Shown here piece by piece: positions 42,460-52,594 of a stretch of 64,000 nt of DNA. Both the position numbers and the translations under genes were made by a program. Source of the stretch: Nitrobacteraceae bacterium AZCC 1564 (lineage in GTDB: Bacteria > Pseudomonadota > Alphaproteobacteria > Rhizobiales > Xanthobacteraceae); NCBI GenBank assembly GCA_036924835.1, contig JBAGRR010000001.1:5930410-5994409 (forward strand), in the 5' to 3' direction. Under the pieces are notes generated by a model, which worked only from the letters and a program-made list of their open reading frames with translations, did no database searches and was not told the origin of the DNA. Position 1 is the stretch's first letter. Each line of letters starts with the position of its first letter.

Positions 42460-43836
42460 ATGGATTGGGTCCCTACAATTTCAGACGACGCCGGTCCCGT
42501 GTACCGGCAAATTTCCGACGCTATCGAAGCCGACATCGCAAGCGGGCGTTTGAGGCGTGGTCAGCAATTGCCGACGCACCGCGCTTTGGCGCAGGCGCTC
42601 GGCATCGATCTGACGACCGTCACGCGTGCGTACAGTGACGCAAGGCACCGCGGCTTTATCGATGCGCGTGTGGGCCAGGGCACGTTCGTGTCCGAAACCA
42701 CAACCCGCGCAACGGCGGATGTTCCGCCCGCTGTCAAAATCGATTTGTCGATGAACGTGCCGCCGCAGCCGGTCGAGGCCAGTCTGGATGTGCGGATCGA
42801 ACGCGGACTGGCGTCGATGCACAGACACGCCGGGATATCCTCGTTCCTCAACTATCAGCAGCCGGGTGGCAGCGAAGAAGATCAACATGCGGTTGCGAAC
42901 TGGTTGCGCGCGCGCATGCCCAATGTCCCGTCTGATCAGATTGTCATCTATCCCGGCAGCCAATCGGCGATTTTTAATATTCTGCTCTCGTTCGTCTCTC
43001 CGGGAGATGTGGTTCTCACGGAGGCACTGACTTTCCCGGGCATGAAATCCGCCGCGGAGAAGCTCGGCATTCGTCTCATTGGCGTTGCCATGGACGAGCA
43101 AGGCATCTTGCCTGATGCGCTGTCGAAGGCCTGCAAACACCACAAACCAAGGGCCGTGTATCTCACGCCGACGATGCATAACCCGACGACAGCGACCATG
43201 GGACGACAGCGCCGGAAGGATGTTGCCGATGTTCTGCGGAAGTCCGGTACGTTCCTGATCGAGGACGACGCATACGGCGCGCTTGAACCGTCCTTGCCGC
43301 TGCTGGCAGAGCTGTTACCCAACCAGACGTTTCTCACGATAAGCCTGTCGAAGTGCATCGCTCCGGCGCTGAGGGTTTCGTTTCTTCTGGCGCCGGATGC
43401 GTCGGCCGCGCAGACACTTAGGCATAGCCTGCAGGCGACCACGCAGATGGCGCCGCCTCTCATGAGCGCGCTTGTGATGGAGTGGCTGCGCTCCGGCACG
43501 GCGGACCAGATTATCGCGGCGATCAGGAACGAAGCCATTGGACGCCAGCAACTCGCGGCTCGAATCCTGAAAGATCATTCTTTCTCGGCTCATCCGAAGG
43601 GGCACCATGTGTGGTTGCCGTTGCCTAGTCACTGGAACAGGCTGGATTTCGTCAGCGAATTGTTTCGGCAGGGGCTTGCGGTCGTCAGCAGTGAAGCGTT
43701 CGCCGTGGATCAACGTCCGCCGCATGCGGTTCGCATTTGCCTTGGGGCAGCTCGCAACCGGGCGGAGCTCGGCACGGCATTGCTGTTGCTCGTGAAGACG
43801 CTTGGCATGCCGTCGGCGGCGAAGCAGGTCGTCTAG
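42460..43836 (+). CDS. MocR-type transcriptional regulator (GntR winged helix fused to aminotransferase domain)
   Basis: A 458-residue PLP-dependent regulator. The winged helix (QLPTHRALAQALGIDLTTVTR) covers about residues 12-75. The aminotransferase-like part has VYPGSQSAIF-like substrate-loop residues, FLIEDDAYGAL and the PLP lysine in TISLSKCIAPALR. Start ATG 42460 has AGGGGGG five bases upstream. It is related to the MocR at 8378-9796 but distinct. The divergent DUF983 gene is its closest candidate target; cluster B ends only 0.6 kb away. Confidence 0.88.
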   Translation: MDWVPTISDDAGPVYRQISDAIEADIASGRLRRGQQLPTHRALAQALGIDLTTVTRAYSDARHRGFIDARVGQGTFVSETTTRATADVPPAVKIDLSMNVPPQPVEASLDVRIERGLASMHRHAGISSFLNYQQPGGSEEDQHAVANWLRARMPNVPSDQIVIYPGSQSAIFNILLSFVSPGDVVLTEALTFPGMKSAAEKLGIRLIGVAMDEQGILPDALSKACKHHKPRAVYLTPTMHNPTTATMGRQRRKDVADVLRKSGTFLIEDDAYGALEPSLPLLAELLPNQTFLTISLSKCIAPALRVSFLLAPDASAAQTLRHSLQATTQMAPPLMSALVMEWLRSGTADQIIAAIRNEAIGRQQLAARILKDHSFSAHPKGHHVWLPLPSHWNRLDFVSELFRQGLAVVSSEAFAVDQRPPHAVRICLGAARNRAELGTALLLLVKTLGMPSAAKQVV

Positions 43837-44006
43837 TCGATGACCGGCATACATGACAGCGGATATTCGCGCAGCGATTTCGAGACCGATCGGCGGCCCG
43901 AATAGCCCGCGAATTCGAGGAGTTCCGTGTAGTCCAAGCCGGCAGTACCGTCCTGTCCAAGAATGCGATGCAGCGTAACGCTATTATGCCCGCTCGCGCG
44001 AAGTGT
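43833..44006 (-). pseudogene. Probable gene remnant (C-terminal fragment) of unknown family
   Basis: A 57-residue open stretch on the minus strand, with a TAA directly upstream and no usable start. It reads like real protein: LRASGHNSVTLHRILGQ, LDYTELLEFAGYSGRR and REYPLSCMPVID, with amino acid use typical of a folded domain. I could not name the family. It lies between the MocR and AraC genes and its stop overlaps the MocR stop. It could be the tail of a gene lost by deletion, or a chance frame. Confidence 0.4.
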
Positions 44007-44055
44007 TTACGGATTGGGGCGACATCGTCGTCCGATTTGGAATTGTGCACGACCG

Positions 44056-45012
44056 ATGACGGCATTTGATTTTTCGACCGACGAGTTTCCGGAGCATGAG
44101 AGAATTGGCGTCTGGCGAGAGATGTTCGGAGCCAAGATCGTCAAGCTGGACATGGAGCCGCCCAAGGATCAGCCATTCCGTGGGCAGGTCACGATCAAGG
44201 CGCTGCCCGATCTTGCCATCGGATCGATCAGGAGCACAGCCAATCGGATTACGCGAACGCCGAGCCTGATTGCCGACGGCGGTGACGATATCATGCTTGG
44301 CGTGGTGTTGAACGGCGCTGCCGCGGTGTCCCAAGTGGGATGCGACGAAGTTGTCGCGAGCTCCGGGGATGCAGTGGTCTGGTCGAATTCATCCATCGGC
44401 CATAGTTTTTATAAGGCGCCGATTGAATTTCTGTCGGTCGCCGTTCCGCGCACCTTCCTCGAACGAAACCACGTCCATCCAGACCGGATGATGTTCTCAC
44501 ACATCTCGCATGACTCGACTGCCTTAAGGCTATTGACGAATTATCTGCAGGTTCTGCTGCGCGAGCCCATCCCGTCGGAAACGCAAGCCGTTGTCACTGC
44601 TCATATTCATGAGCTTATGGCGATGATCTTGGGACAAGGCTCCGAGCACGATCCCAAACTCCGAAAGGTAAGCGTGCGTGCTGCACGCATGCAGGCTATC
44701 AAGTCCGATATCGCCATCAACCTGCGCAATCGGCAGTTGACGATCAGCGCCGTCGCCGCGCGGCACGGCATTTCGGCCAGGTACATCCGCGACTTATTTG
44801 CCGAAGAAAATACGACATTTACTGACTATGTGCTCGGTCGAAGGCTTGAGCACGCGCATCAGCTTTTAATGGATCCTCGGTTCGCAGATCACAACATCAG
44901 CGCCATCGCATTTGAATCAGGGTTCGGCGATGTCTCACACTTCAACCACACATTCCGCGCTCGCTATCAGTCGACGCCGACCTCTGTGCGTGTTGCGGCC
45001 CTGAAGACGTGA
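44056..45012 (+). CDS. AraC-family transcriptional regulator
   Basis: A 318-residue regulator. The N-terminal part (about 1-190) resembles the AraC-binding-like domain PF14525 (FDFSTDEFPEHERIGVWREM at the start). The C-terminal double helix-turn-helix is SAVAARHGISARYIRDLF and ISAIAFESGFGDVSHFNHTFRARY. Effector unknown. The start is ATG 44056; the upstream in-frame extension has no homology to the family. No adjacent operon is an obvious target. Confidence 0.87.
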   Translation: MTAFDFSTDEFPEHERIGVWREMFGAKIVKLDMEPPKDQPFRGQVTIKALPDLAIGSIRSTANRITRTPSLIADGGDDIMLGVVLNGAAAVSQVGCDEVVASSGDAVVWSNSSIGHSFYKAPIEFLSVAVPRTFLERNHVHPDRMMFSHISHDSTALRLLTNYLQVLLREPIPSETQAVVTAHIHELMAMILGQGSEHDPKLRKVSVRAARMQAIKSDIAINLRNRQLTISAVAARHGISARYIRDLFAEENTTFTDYVLGRRLEHAHQLLMDPRFADHNISAIAFESGFGDVSHFNHTFRARYQSTPTSVRVAALKT

Positions 45013-45126
45013 GGATGGAGATGGCAACGTCGACGGCCGTGCAAATCTCGGGAAGAACATAACAACCGAGATTCAGATCTTATTTCGCTAACCATCTATT
45101 TACCATTCGCGCCATAGCATCCAAGC

Positions 45127-45363
45127 ATGTCTACTGCACACATCCAAGATTCCAAGACTCAGCTCAGCGCGCTTGAGGCGGCTGCCGCCACGGCTCGTGC
45201 AGGATTTGCCTGCATGTTCTCCACCTCCGATGAATACGAGAGCGCCTTGATCGCCGCTCGGCGTGCCGAAGGCCGTTATCAAGCGCCATTCGACTGGCAG
45301 CCGGTGGCACTCGTCGGCGCCGTTTTCATCCTGTCTGGATTGTTATTGATGGCGCTGTTCTGA
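45127..45363 (+). CDS. Small membrane protein of unknown function
   Basis: A 78-residue protein with a soluble alanine-rich N-terminal part (residues 1-58) and one hydrophobic helix at the C-terminus (ALVGAVFILSGLLLMAL), i.e. tail-anchored topology. No family recognised. ATG 45127 follows a weak CATAGCATCCAAGC leader; a good terminator right after the stop supports a real transcript. Confidence 0.55.
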   Translation: MSTAHIQDSKTQLSALEAAAATARAGFACMFSTSDEYESALIAARRAEGRYQAPFDWQPVALVGAVFILSGLLLMALF

Positions 45364-45390
45364 GCCACAGGCGAGCATGCATGACGAGCA

Positions 45391-45415
45391 GGGGCGCTTC
45401 GGCGCCCTTTTTCTT
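45391..45415 (+). terminator. Rho-independent terminator
   Basis: GGGGCGC-TTC-GGCGCCC followed by TTTTTCTTTT, 28 bp after the stop of the small membrane protein gene. Confidence 0.85.
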
Positions 45416-45472
45416 TTCCTGTGCATGCTTTTGCGCTAGAGGCTTCTCGTACTCAGAAAAGGCGGAAACACC

Positions 45473-45769
45473 ATGATCACTGAAATTGCACAGATCGAGA
45501 TCAAGCCGGGCAGCGAGAAGGATTTCGAGGCCGCCATTGCCAAGGCCGAGCCGATCTTCAAGCGTTGCAAGGGCTGGAAGAGCTTTGAACTGCATCGCTC
45601 GATCGAGAAGCCGTCGCGTTATCGGCTGCACATCAAGTGGGAGACGCTGGAAAATCACACGGTCGATTTCCGCGAGTCGGCGAATTTCACCGAGTGGCGC
45701 GCGCTCGTCGGGCCTTACTTCGCGTCGCCCCCTGAAGTCGAGCACACGAACACCAGGGTCAGTTTCTGA
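45473..45769 (+). CDS. Antibiotic biosynthesis monooxygenase (ABM) family protein
   Basis: A 98-residue ferredoxin-like protein: MITEIAQIEIKPGSEKDFEAAI, FKRCKGWKSFELHRS and YRLHIKWETLENHTVDFRES match the ABM fold of small cofactor-free monooxygenases and heme-degrading or aldehyde-acting relatives. The actual reaction is unknown. It is a single-gene unit between two hairpin terminators. Confidence 0.82.
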   Translation: MITEIAQIEIKPGSEKDFEAAIAKAEPIFKRCKGWKSFELHRSIEKPSRYRLHIKWETLENHTVDFRESANFTEWRALVGPYFASPPEVEHTNTRVSF

Positions 45770-45792
45770 GCTTGTCCGAAGACTGTTCAAAC

Positions 45793-45819
45793 AAAAAGGC
45801 GCCATCCGGCGCCTTTTTG
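45793..45819. terminator. Bidirectional terminator
   Basis: AAAAAGGCGCC-ATCC-GGCGCCTTTTT, a symmetric stem flanked by A and T runs, between the converging ABM and AI-2E-family genes. It can end both. Confidence 0.9.
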
Positions 45820-45838
45820 CTATTTCATCGCCATCCGC

Positions 45839-46978
45839 TCACGCCACCTTGAATTCCTGCGGCTTCTCTTCCTCCTGGCGGGCATAGTCGATGATGACCT
45901 TGACGATCGCCATGAGGGGGAGCGCGAGCGCCAGCCCCCACAGACCGAAGACGACGCCCAGCAAGATCTGGAATGCGAACAGGGTGGCGGGCGGGATGTC
46001 GAGCGCCTGCCGCTGAATGATCGGCGTCAGGATATAGCTTTCAAGCGCATGGACGCCGAGAAAGAGCACGAAGGCGCTGGCCGCGGCGACCCAGCCTGAC
46101 GCAAGGCTCGCCAGTACGATGATCAGGCCGCCGATTAGCGCGCCAACCGTTGGAATGAAGGCCAGCAGGCCGGCCTGAATGCCCAGAATGAACGCGCTCT
46201 GGATGCCGATGGCGGACAGGCCAATCCAGGTCACCAGAAACACCGCCGCCATGGTGATCATCTGAGCGATCAGCCAGCGCTCGAGGGTGTCGCCGATCCG
46301 GTCCACCACGGCGGTTACGCTGCCGCGGTAGCGTGCGGGCGCCATGTGCAGCAGCCCCTTTCTGTAGACGCTCGGCTGTGCCGCGAAAGTAAGACCAAGA
46401 AACAGCACGATAAAGAAGTTGCCGACGACGCTAACGGTTCCAAGCAGTAGTTTGAGTGTCTGGCTCACGATGGCGCCGCCGCTGGAGGCGAGGGCGCCTG
46501 CGCTCGGAAGATTGCGCGGCGCCAATGAAGATGCCGGCGTCTCGGAAGGTGTCACGGCCGTACTGCCCGGAGCCGGCGCGGTGCTGCCAAGCTCAAGATA
46601 GCTCGTGTCCACACCGTGCCTTTCAAGGAAGGCTTTGACGTTCACGAGCTGAGACTTGAGGGTGTTGCTCAAGACATTGGCCTGCTGGGCGATGGTGGAT
46701 CCGCCAAGAAAAACGACGCCGCTGAGGAGGCCGGCGAGGATGACGCAGACAAACGCCAGCCGCAGTGGGTGGGGCCCGCCGATCACCCGCTGCAGCAAAT
46801 TGGTCATGGCGTTGAGCGCGACGCCCAGCAGGATGCCTGAAAAGATCAGAAACAGCGTGGCCGCAAAATACCAGGCGAAGAGGAGAAAGGCCGCAAAAGC
46901 GACGACCCCGATCCCGCCCACGGCGATCGACCATGCCAGATCGGTGCGGGTCTGAACCCGGTGCTCGGGAAGTGTCAC
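45839..46978 (-). CDS. AI-2E family transporter (PerM/YdiK-like permease)
   Basis: A 379-residue inner-membrane protein with about seven helices. FFIVLFLGLTFAAQPSVYRKG, IPTVGALIGGLIIVLASL and ILTPIIQRQALDIPPA followed by GLWGLALALPLMAIVKVI are the family's conserved segments. The soluble region near residues 95-165 is Ser/Thr/Pro-rich. Some members export autoinducer-2 or act as Na+/H+ antiporters; the substrate here is unknown. Start ATG 46978. Confidence 0.85.
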   Translation of the reverse strand: MTLPEHRVQTRTDLAWSIAVGGIGVVAFAAFLLFAWYFAATLFLIFSGILLGVALNAMTNLLQRVIGGPHPLRLAFVCVILAGLLSGVVFLGGSTIAQQANVLSNTLKSQLVNVKAFLERHGVDTSYLELGSTAPAPGSTAVTPSETPASSLAPRNLPSAGALASSGGAIVSQTLKLLLGTVSVVGNFFIVLFLGLTFAAQPSVYRKGLLHMAPARYRGSVTAVVDRIGDTLERWLIAQMITMAAVFLVTWIGLSAIGIQSAFILGIQAGLLAFIPTVGALIGGLIIVLASLASGWVAAASAFVLFLGVHALESYILTPIIQRQALDIPPATLFAFQILLGVVFGLWGLALALPLMAIVKVIIDYARQEEEKPQEFKVA

Positions 46979-47131
46979 AATCGGCCCCTGTCGCTAACGA
47001 CGATGGAACACTCTTCAACGAAAGACCGGGCGGGATCAAGAGGATCAAGCCGCAAGCCTTCAGCCATGCCCTCGCACCTCGTGTCCCGAATCCTGGCATG
47101 GAAAGCGGTGGCCCTCTGGGGGCGCAACAAA

Positions 47132-47155
47132 AAGGCGTCCCGTGAGGGACGCCTT
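47132..47155 (-). terminator. Rho-independent terminator of glnA
   Basis: A 10-bp perfect stem AAGGCGTCCC with GGGACGCCTT and a GTGA loop. On the minus strand it is followed by TTTTTGTTG (complement of 47125-47133), 39 bp after the glnA stop. Confidence 0.9.
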
Positions 47156-47193
47156 AGGTCGTTTCGATAAGCCGCGCCGTCAGGCGCAGGGCA

Positions 47194-48603
47194 TCAATTC
47201 GAGTAGTACATTTCGAACTCGACCGGATGCGGGGTCATTTCGAACCGCTCGACTTCCGTCATCTTCAGTTCAATGAAGCTGTCGATGAAGTCGTCGTCGA
47301 ATACGCCGCCAGCCTTCAAGAATGCGCGATCCTTGTCGAGGCTTTCGAGCGCCTCGCGGAGCGAACCGCAAACCGTCGGGATGGTCTTCAGCTCTTCCTT
47401 CGGAAGGTCATAGAGGTCCTTGTCCATCGCCGGACCCGGATCGATCTTGTTCTTGATGCCGTCGAGGCCGGCCATCAGCATTGCTGCGAACGCCAGATAC
47501 GGATTGGCCATCGGGTCGGGGAAGCGGACCTCGACGCGCTTGGCCTTCGGGTTGGTGGTGTACGGGATGCGGCACGATGCCGAGCGGTTGCGCGCGGAGT
47601 AGGCGAGCAACACCGGCGCCTCATAGCCCGGAACGAGACGCTTGTAGGAGTTCGTTGACGGGTTGGTGAAGGCGTTGATGGCCTTGGCGTGCTTGATGAT
47701 GCCGCCGATGTAGTTGAGACAGGTCTCAGAGAGGTCGGCGTACTTGTTGCCAGCGAAGGTCGGCTTACCGTCCTTCCAGATCGACTGGTGCACGTGCATG
47801 CCCGAGCCGTTGTCACCGTAAACCGGCTTCGGCATGAAGGTGGCGGTCTTGCCGTAGATGTGCGCGACCTGATGGATGCAGTACTTATAGACCTGCATCT
47901 GGTCGGCCATGTGGGTCAGCGTGTCGAACTTCATGCCGAGTTCGTGCTGGGCCGAAGCCACCTCGTGGTGGTGCTTCTCAACCTTGACGCCCATGCGCGC
48001 CATGGCGCCGAGCATTTCCGAGCGCATGTCCTGCACCGAGTCCTGCGGAGGCACCGGGAAGTAGCCGCCTTTGGTCCGGATGCGGTGGCCCAGATTGCCG
48101 CCTTCATATTCGGTGTCCGAGTTGGTCGGCAGTTCCGATGAGTCGAGCTTGAAGCCCGTGTTGTAGGGGGTGGTCTGGAAGCGTACGTCGTCGAACACGA
48201 AGAATTCGGCTTCGGGCCCGACGAAAACCGTGTCGCCCACGCCCATGGACTTCACCATGGCTTCGGCCTTCTTGGCGATGCCGCGCGGATCGCGGTTGTA
48301 GGGCTCGCCGGTGCTCGGTTCGAGAATGTCGCAGACGATGACCATCGTCGTTTCAGCGAAGAACGGATCGATCGACGCCGTGGTCGGGTCGGGCATCAGC
48401 ATCATGTCGGATTCATTGATCGCCTTCCAGCCGGCGATCGACGAACCGTCGAACATGGTGCCTTCGGCGAAGATGTCCTCGTCGATCATCGACACGTCGA
48501 AGGTGACGTGCTGCCATTTGCCGCGCGGATCGGTGAAACGCAGGTCTACATACTTTACGTCATTGTCCTTGATGGATTTGAGGACGTCCTTAGCGGTCTT
48601 CAT
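47194..48603 (-). CDS. glnA: Glutamine synthetase, type I
   Basis: A 469-residue GSI that makes glutamine from glutamate, ammonia and ATP as a dodecamer. [45 protein letters not shown] and [10 protein letters not shown] carry the metal and substrate residues. The adenylylation tyrosine is in MDKDLYDLP near residue 398, so activity is expected to be controlled by GlnE/PII. It is downstream of glnB on the same strand; a composite repeat element lies between them. This is the assimilation point for ammonia released by the window's amidases and nitrilase. Confidence 0.97.
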   Translation of the reverse strand: MKTAKDVLKSIKDNDVKYVDLRFTDPRGKWQHVTFDVSMIDEDIFAEGTMFDGSSIAGWKAINESDMMLMPDPTTASIDPFFAETTMVIVCDILEPSTGEPYNRDPRGIAKKAEAMVKSMGVGDTVFVGPEAEFFVFDDVRFQTTPYNTGFKLDSSELPTNSDTEYEGGNLGHRIRTKGGYFPVPPQDSVQDMRSEMLGAMARMGVKVEKHHHEVASAQHELGMKFDTLTHMADQMQVYKYCIHQVAHIYGKTATFMPKPVYGDNGSGMHVHQSIWKDGKPTFAGNKYADLSETCLNYIGGIIKHAKAINAFTNPSTNSYKRLVPGYEAPVLLAYSARNRSASCRIPYTTNPKAKRVEVRFPDPMANPYLAFAAMLMAGLDGIKNKIDPGPAMDKDLYDLPKEELKTIPTVCGSLREALESLDKDRAFLKAGGVFDDDFIDSFIELKMTEVERFEMTPHPVEFEMYYSN

Positions 48604-48671
48604 GAGTACCCCTTATGTCTTCTAGGTCTGGTCGTTAGTCGTTCGTGGTCAATGGTCTCGCCGGCATCATT

Positions 48672-48839
48672 CTAGTGGAGTGGATTTGACATTCGCGACC
48701 CACCGGCTGCGAGTTCGTCAGGCGAATGTTAAATCCAAAACTCCACTAGCAACTTATATTTGCTAGTGGTCCTTTGATTCTAACATTCGCAGGAGGTGCC
48801 TGCCGAAACGGGATGCGAATGTTAGAATCGGACCACTCG
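48672..48839. repeat. Two-hairpin CTAG-bounded composite element, copy 4 (inverted)
   Basis: Inverted relative to copies 1-3: hairpin B 48672-48749, linker CAACTTATATTTG, hairpin A 48763-48839 (outer end CTCG instead of CTAG). In A both arms carry ACATTCGC/GCGAATGT. The B loop closely resembles that of copy 1. It occupies most of the 280-bp space between glnB and glnA, 68 bp before the glnA start codon. Confidence 0.92.
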
Positions 48840-48883
48840 CGAGGCGCCTTTGCCCACGGGGCAAGGGCGCGGAAGGTCACCGA

Positions 48884-49606
<723 letters not shown>

Positions 49607-51100
49607 ATGGAAGTTCTGACAGTCGGAGAAATGCAACGGGCCGATCAGGCGACGATCGAGGGGGGCACCAGCGGGTTTGCTTTGATGGAACAGGCTGGGC
49701 GGGCTGTCGCCGAAGTCGCGGATGCAATTGCCGAGCGAGGAGCGATCCTGATCGTGGCCGGTCGGGGCAACAACGGCGGCGACGGTTTCGTCGCAGCCAC
49801 GGAGCTGGCCGCCCGCGGGCGCGAGGTGTCCGTGATGCTGCTCTGCGACCGGAATACGTTGAAAGGCGATGCCGCGCTCGCCGCCGAGCAATGGAAAGGG
49901 CCGGTCCTGCCGTGGGACCCCGCCGCCATCGGCAAGCCAGCCTTGATCATCGACGCGCTGTTTGGTGCAGGTCTCAATCGCCCCGTGAAAGGCGATCCTC
50001 ACGTCATGATCGAGGCGATGAACGCAACCGGCGTTCCGATCCTCAGCGTCGATCTGCCGAGCGGCGTCAATGGCGATACGGGAGACATCATGGGCGCTGC
50101 GGTTCAGGCTTCGGCCACCGTGACGTTCTTCCGTCGCAAGCCTGGGCATCTGCTGCTGCCCGGGCGGGTCCGGTGCGGCGAAATTCATGTCGCAGATATT
50201 GGAATCCCGGACGGCGTGCTCGATGAAATTGCGCCGCGGATTTTCGAGAACATCCCAGACCTTTGGGCCGACCTTTTCCCCGTTCCGCAGATCGATGGTC
50301 ATAAATATGCGCGGGGGCATGCGGTGGTGATGTCCGGCAATTTGGCCTTTACCGGTGCGGCGCGCCTTTCCGCGCGCGGGGCCTTACGGGCCGGAGCGGG
50401 GCTTGTCACGCTGGTGTCGCCTCGTGACGCACTCGCGGTCAACGCGGCGGCTTTGACGGCGGTGATGGTCCGCGCCATCGATACGCCCGAGCAATTCAAA
50501 GACTTCCTTGCGGACAAGCGCCTCAATGCCTGCGTGATCGGGCCGGCCGCCGGGGTTGGTGGGCGCACGCGCGAGTTCGTGCAAGCGGCCGTTGCAGCGG
50601 GCCGGGCTGCGGTGCTCGATGCGGATGCGCTGACGAGTTTTGCCGATGATCCCGAGGCTCTTTTTGAGATGATCCAGCAGAACGACGATCCGCAGATTGT
50701 CCTCACGCCGCACGAGGGGGAGTTTGCGAGACTATTCAAGGCATTGCCGGAAGGATGTTCGACGAAGCTTGAGCGTGCGCGCTTTGCCGCCCAGCAATCG
50801 GGCAGCATCGTTCTGCTGAAGGGCGCGGACACCGTGGTGGCGTCACCCGATGGCCGTGCGGCCATCACGGCCAACGCACCACCATGGCTCGCCACCGCCG
50901 GCGCCGGCGATGTTCTTGCTGGAATGATTGCAGGCATGCTGGCGCAAGGCGTACCGGCGTTTGAAGCGGCCTGCATTGCTGCGTGGATGCATGGGGAGGC
51001 CGCGCAGGAGTTTGGCCCCGGATTGATCGCGGAAGACCTTCCCGATGCACTGCCTGCGGTGCTCCGCAATCTCTACGATGAACTGGATATCGCTTATTGA
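49607..51100 (+). CDS. nnr: Bifunctional NAD(P)H-hydrate epimerase / ADP-dependent NAD(P)H-hydrate dehydratase
   Basis: A 497-residue repair enzyme that restores hydrated NADH and NADPH. The N-terminal YjeF_N epimerase domain (about 1-215) has AGRGNNGGDGFVAA and VDLPSGVNGDTG. The C-terminal ribokinase-like dehydratase domain (about 230-490) has HKYARGHAVV, LTPHEGEFARLF and AGAGDVLAGMIAGM. The start is ATG 49607 (MEVLTVGEM); ATG 49580 adds nine residues and is less usual. It converges on the next gene, leaving two bases between stop codons. Confidence 0.94.
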   Translation: MEVLTVGEMQRADQATIEGGTSGFALMEQAGRAVAEVADAIAERGAILIVAGRGNNGGDGFVAATELAARGREVSVMLLCDRNTLKGDAALAAEQWKGPVLPWDPAAIGKPALIIDALFGAGLNRPVKGDPHVMIEAMNATGVPILSVDLPSGVNGDTGDIMGAAVQASATVTFFRRKPGHLLLPGRVRCGEIHVADIGIPDGVLDEIAPRIFENIPDLWADLFPVPQIDGHKYARGHAVVMSGNLAFTGAARLSARGALRAGAGLVTLVSPRDALAVNAAALTAVMVRAIDTPEQFKDFLADKRLNACVIGPAAGVGGRTREFVQAAVAAGRAAVLDADALTSFADDPEALFEMIQQNDDPQIVLTPHEGEFARLFKALPEGCSTKLERARFAAQQSGSIVLLKGADTVVASPDGRAAITANAPPWLATAGAGDVLAGMIAGMLAQGVPAFEAACIAAWMHGEAAQEFGPGLIAEDLPDALPAVLRNLYDELDIAY

Positions 51101-51102
51101 AG

Positions 51103-52437
51103 TTATTCGACTAAGTACCAGCGGATGAGCCGTGGCGCGGCCCAGTCGATCGGGATCGCTTCCATCAACCACTTCCCGCCGTGTTCGGCAGCGAAGGCGA
51201 TGCGCTGAGTTTGACCCGGCGTCACGAGCAGTGTGTCGAGCCAGAATGGCTTCCAGCCATCGTCGAGGCGGTCGAGCAGGCGGAAGTGATGGCCTTGCAG
51301 ACGGAATGTCACTGGTGCGGGCGTCGGATTGGTGATCGCCATCACCACGGTGCGTCCACGCTTGGCGCGGCAGGCAGGCGCTGAGGCCGCCACAAGATTC
51401 GCGGGCGCGACCCAGGACGCCTTGGGATCGGAGGCCTTGGGATCGAGCGAGAGATCGGTCCGCAGGGCTCCTTGAAGGTCGAGACGCGCGGGCAAGCCAT
51501 TGGACGGCAGAGGTGCCGCGGCCGGTAGCGGTACCGGACGGAGCGGCGCGTCCTTCGAGATGGTGAGCCGCGCAATCGGTTTCGCAGCGGTTCCGTCGTG
51601 AAGCATGATCGATGAAGTTGTACCCGGCGCGCCCGTCACGTCGATAAAGACATCGACCCGCGAACTTGGCGGCAACACCACCTGGCCGTCCCGAGCGGAA
51701 AACGGTTCAGCCGGCTGACCGTCGATAGCCATCACGCGTACCTCCTGCTTCTCGACCTTGAGGCCTATCGGAGCGCGCTGGCAGCCGTTGATAAACCGCA
51801 GGCGGAGGCGTTCGTTGGCCCTGACGCTGAGGTCGAGGTTGGGACGACCGTTGACGGTATAGGTCACGGTGGTGTCCTGAGTGGACGTGCCGGGCGCGAT
51901 GGCGCGTCCATCGCTTTTCACCCGCCAATCTTCGATCAGCAGCACCTCGTCGCGATCGACCGCGATCTTCTCGGACTCCTCAACAATGAGGGCGCGGGCC
52001 AGTGAGGGGTGCTCTTTGGCGTCCCCGAGCAGGCGGGATTCTAGCAGGAATGTGCCGGCATGACGCAGTGGGATGGCCAGATCGGCACGCCCGCTGGCCG
52101 GGACTTGTCCTTGGACAATGAGCGGGGCGGTCGCCTGCGCGCCGTCGATCCCGGCCCAATTGAGAGCGGCGGGGACGGGGAGGTTGTTCGTGAACGTCAC
52201 CTGAAGTTCGTCGTTTCGTCTGAACCGCAGGGGCGCTTCCGGCGTTCCTGTATCGAATGCCCAGATCGGGCTATCCGGCAGATTCGGCACGAGCTTCGCC
52301 GTTCCGGGGCGAAGCCGTAGCGAAAGGGCAGGGCGGCCCTGCGCAGCGGCGGGATACCGCAGGCCCGACGTGACGGCAAAGCCGCCTAGTCCAGCCAGGA
52401 AAGCCCGTCTCGGAACCAAAAACAGCTGATTTGTCAT
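51103..52437 (-). CDS. Multicopper-oxidase-fold Tat protein without copper ligands (SufI/FtsP-like)
   Basis: A 444-residue cupredoxin-repeat protein. Residues 1-33 are a twin-arginine signal (VPRRAFLAGLGGF, then cleavage near AAAQ). Three cupredoxin domains can be followed, but the four copper motifs have lost their histidines: HWHG is NWAG, the WxHxH region is FLLESR, HPxHLHG is FRLQGHHF, and the HCHxxxH region reads LMEAIPIDW. It should therefore not oxidise substrates as laccases do. E. coli FtsP/SufI is a known copper-less Tat relative that stabilises the divisome; a similar structural role is possible. Confidence 0.85.
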   Translation of the reverse strand: MTNQLFLVPRRAFLAGLGGFAVTSGLRYPAAAQGRPALSLRLRPGTAKLVPNLPDSPIWAFDTGTPEAPLRFRRNDELQVTFTNNLPVPAALNWAGIDGAQATAPLIVQGQVPASGRADLAIPLRHAGTFLLESRLLGDAKEHPSLARALIVEESEKIAVDRDEVLLIEDWRVKSDGRAIAPGTSTQDTTVTYTVNGRPNLDLSVRANERLRLRFINGCQRAPIGLKVEKQEVRVMAIDGQPAEPFSARDGQVVLPPSSRVDVFIDVTGAPGTTSSIMLHDGTAAKPIARLTISKDAPLRPVPLPAAAPLPSNGLPARLDLQGALRTDLSLDPKASDPKASWVAPANLVAASAPACRAKRGRTVVMAITNPTPAPVTFRLQGHHFRLLDRLDDGWKPFWLDTLLVTPGQTQRIAFAAEHGGKWLMEAIPIDWAAPRLIRWYLVE

Positions 52438-52594
52438 GCCTTATGCCGATCATTTTCCACTTAGGATGTCTAGCCGGACACCTCGTCGCGGCGTTCTAAG
52501 ATCGCGTTGCAAAAGCCATTTTTTTGCTGCGAACCGGCCGCCCCATGCTATAAGCCCGCCGCTCGCGGCTGTGCCGCCTGACGATGTGCGCTGC

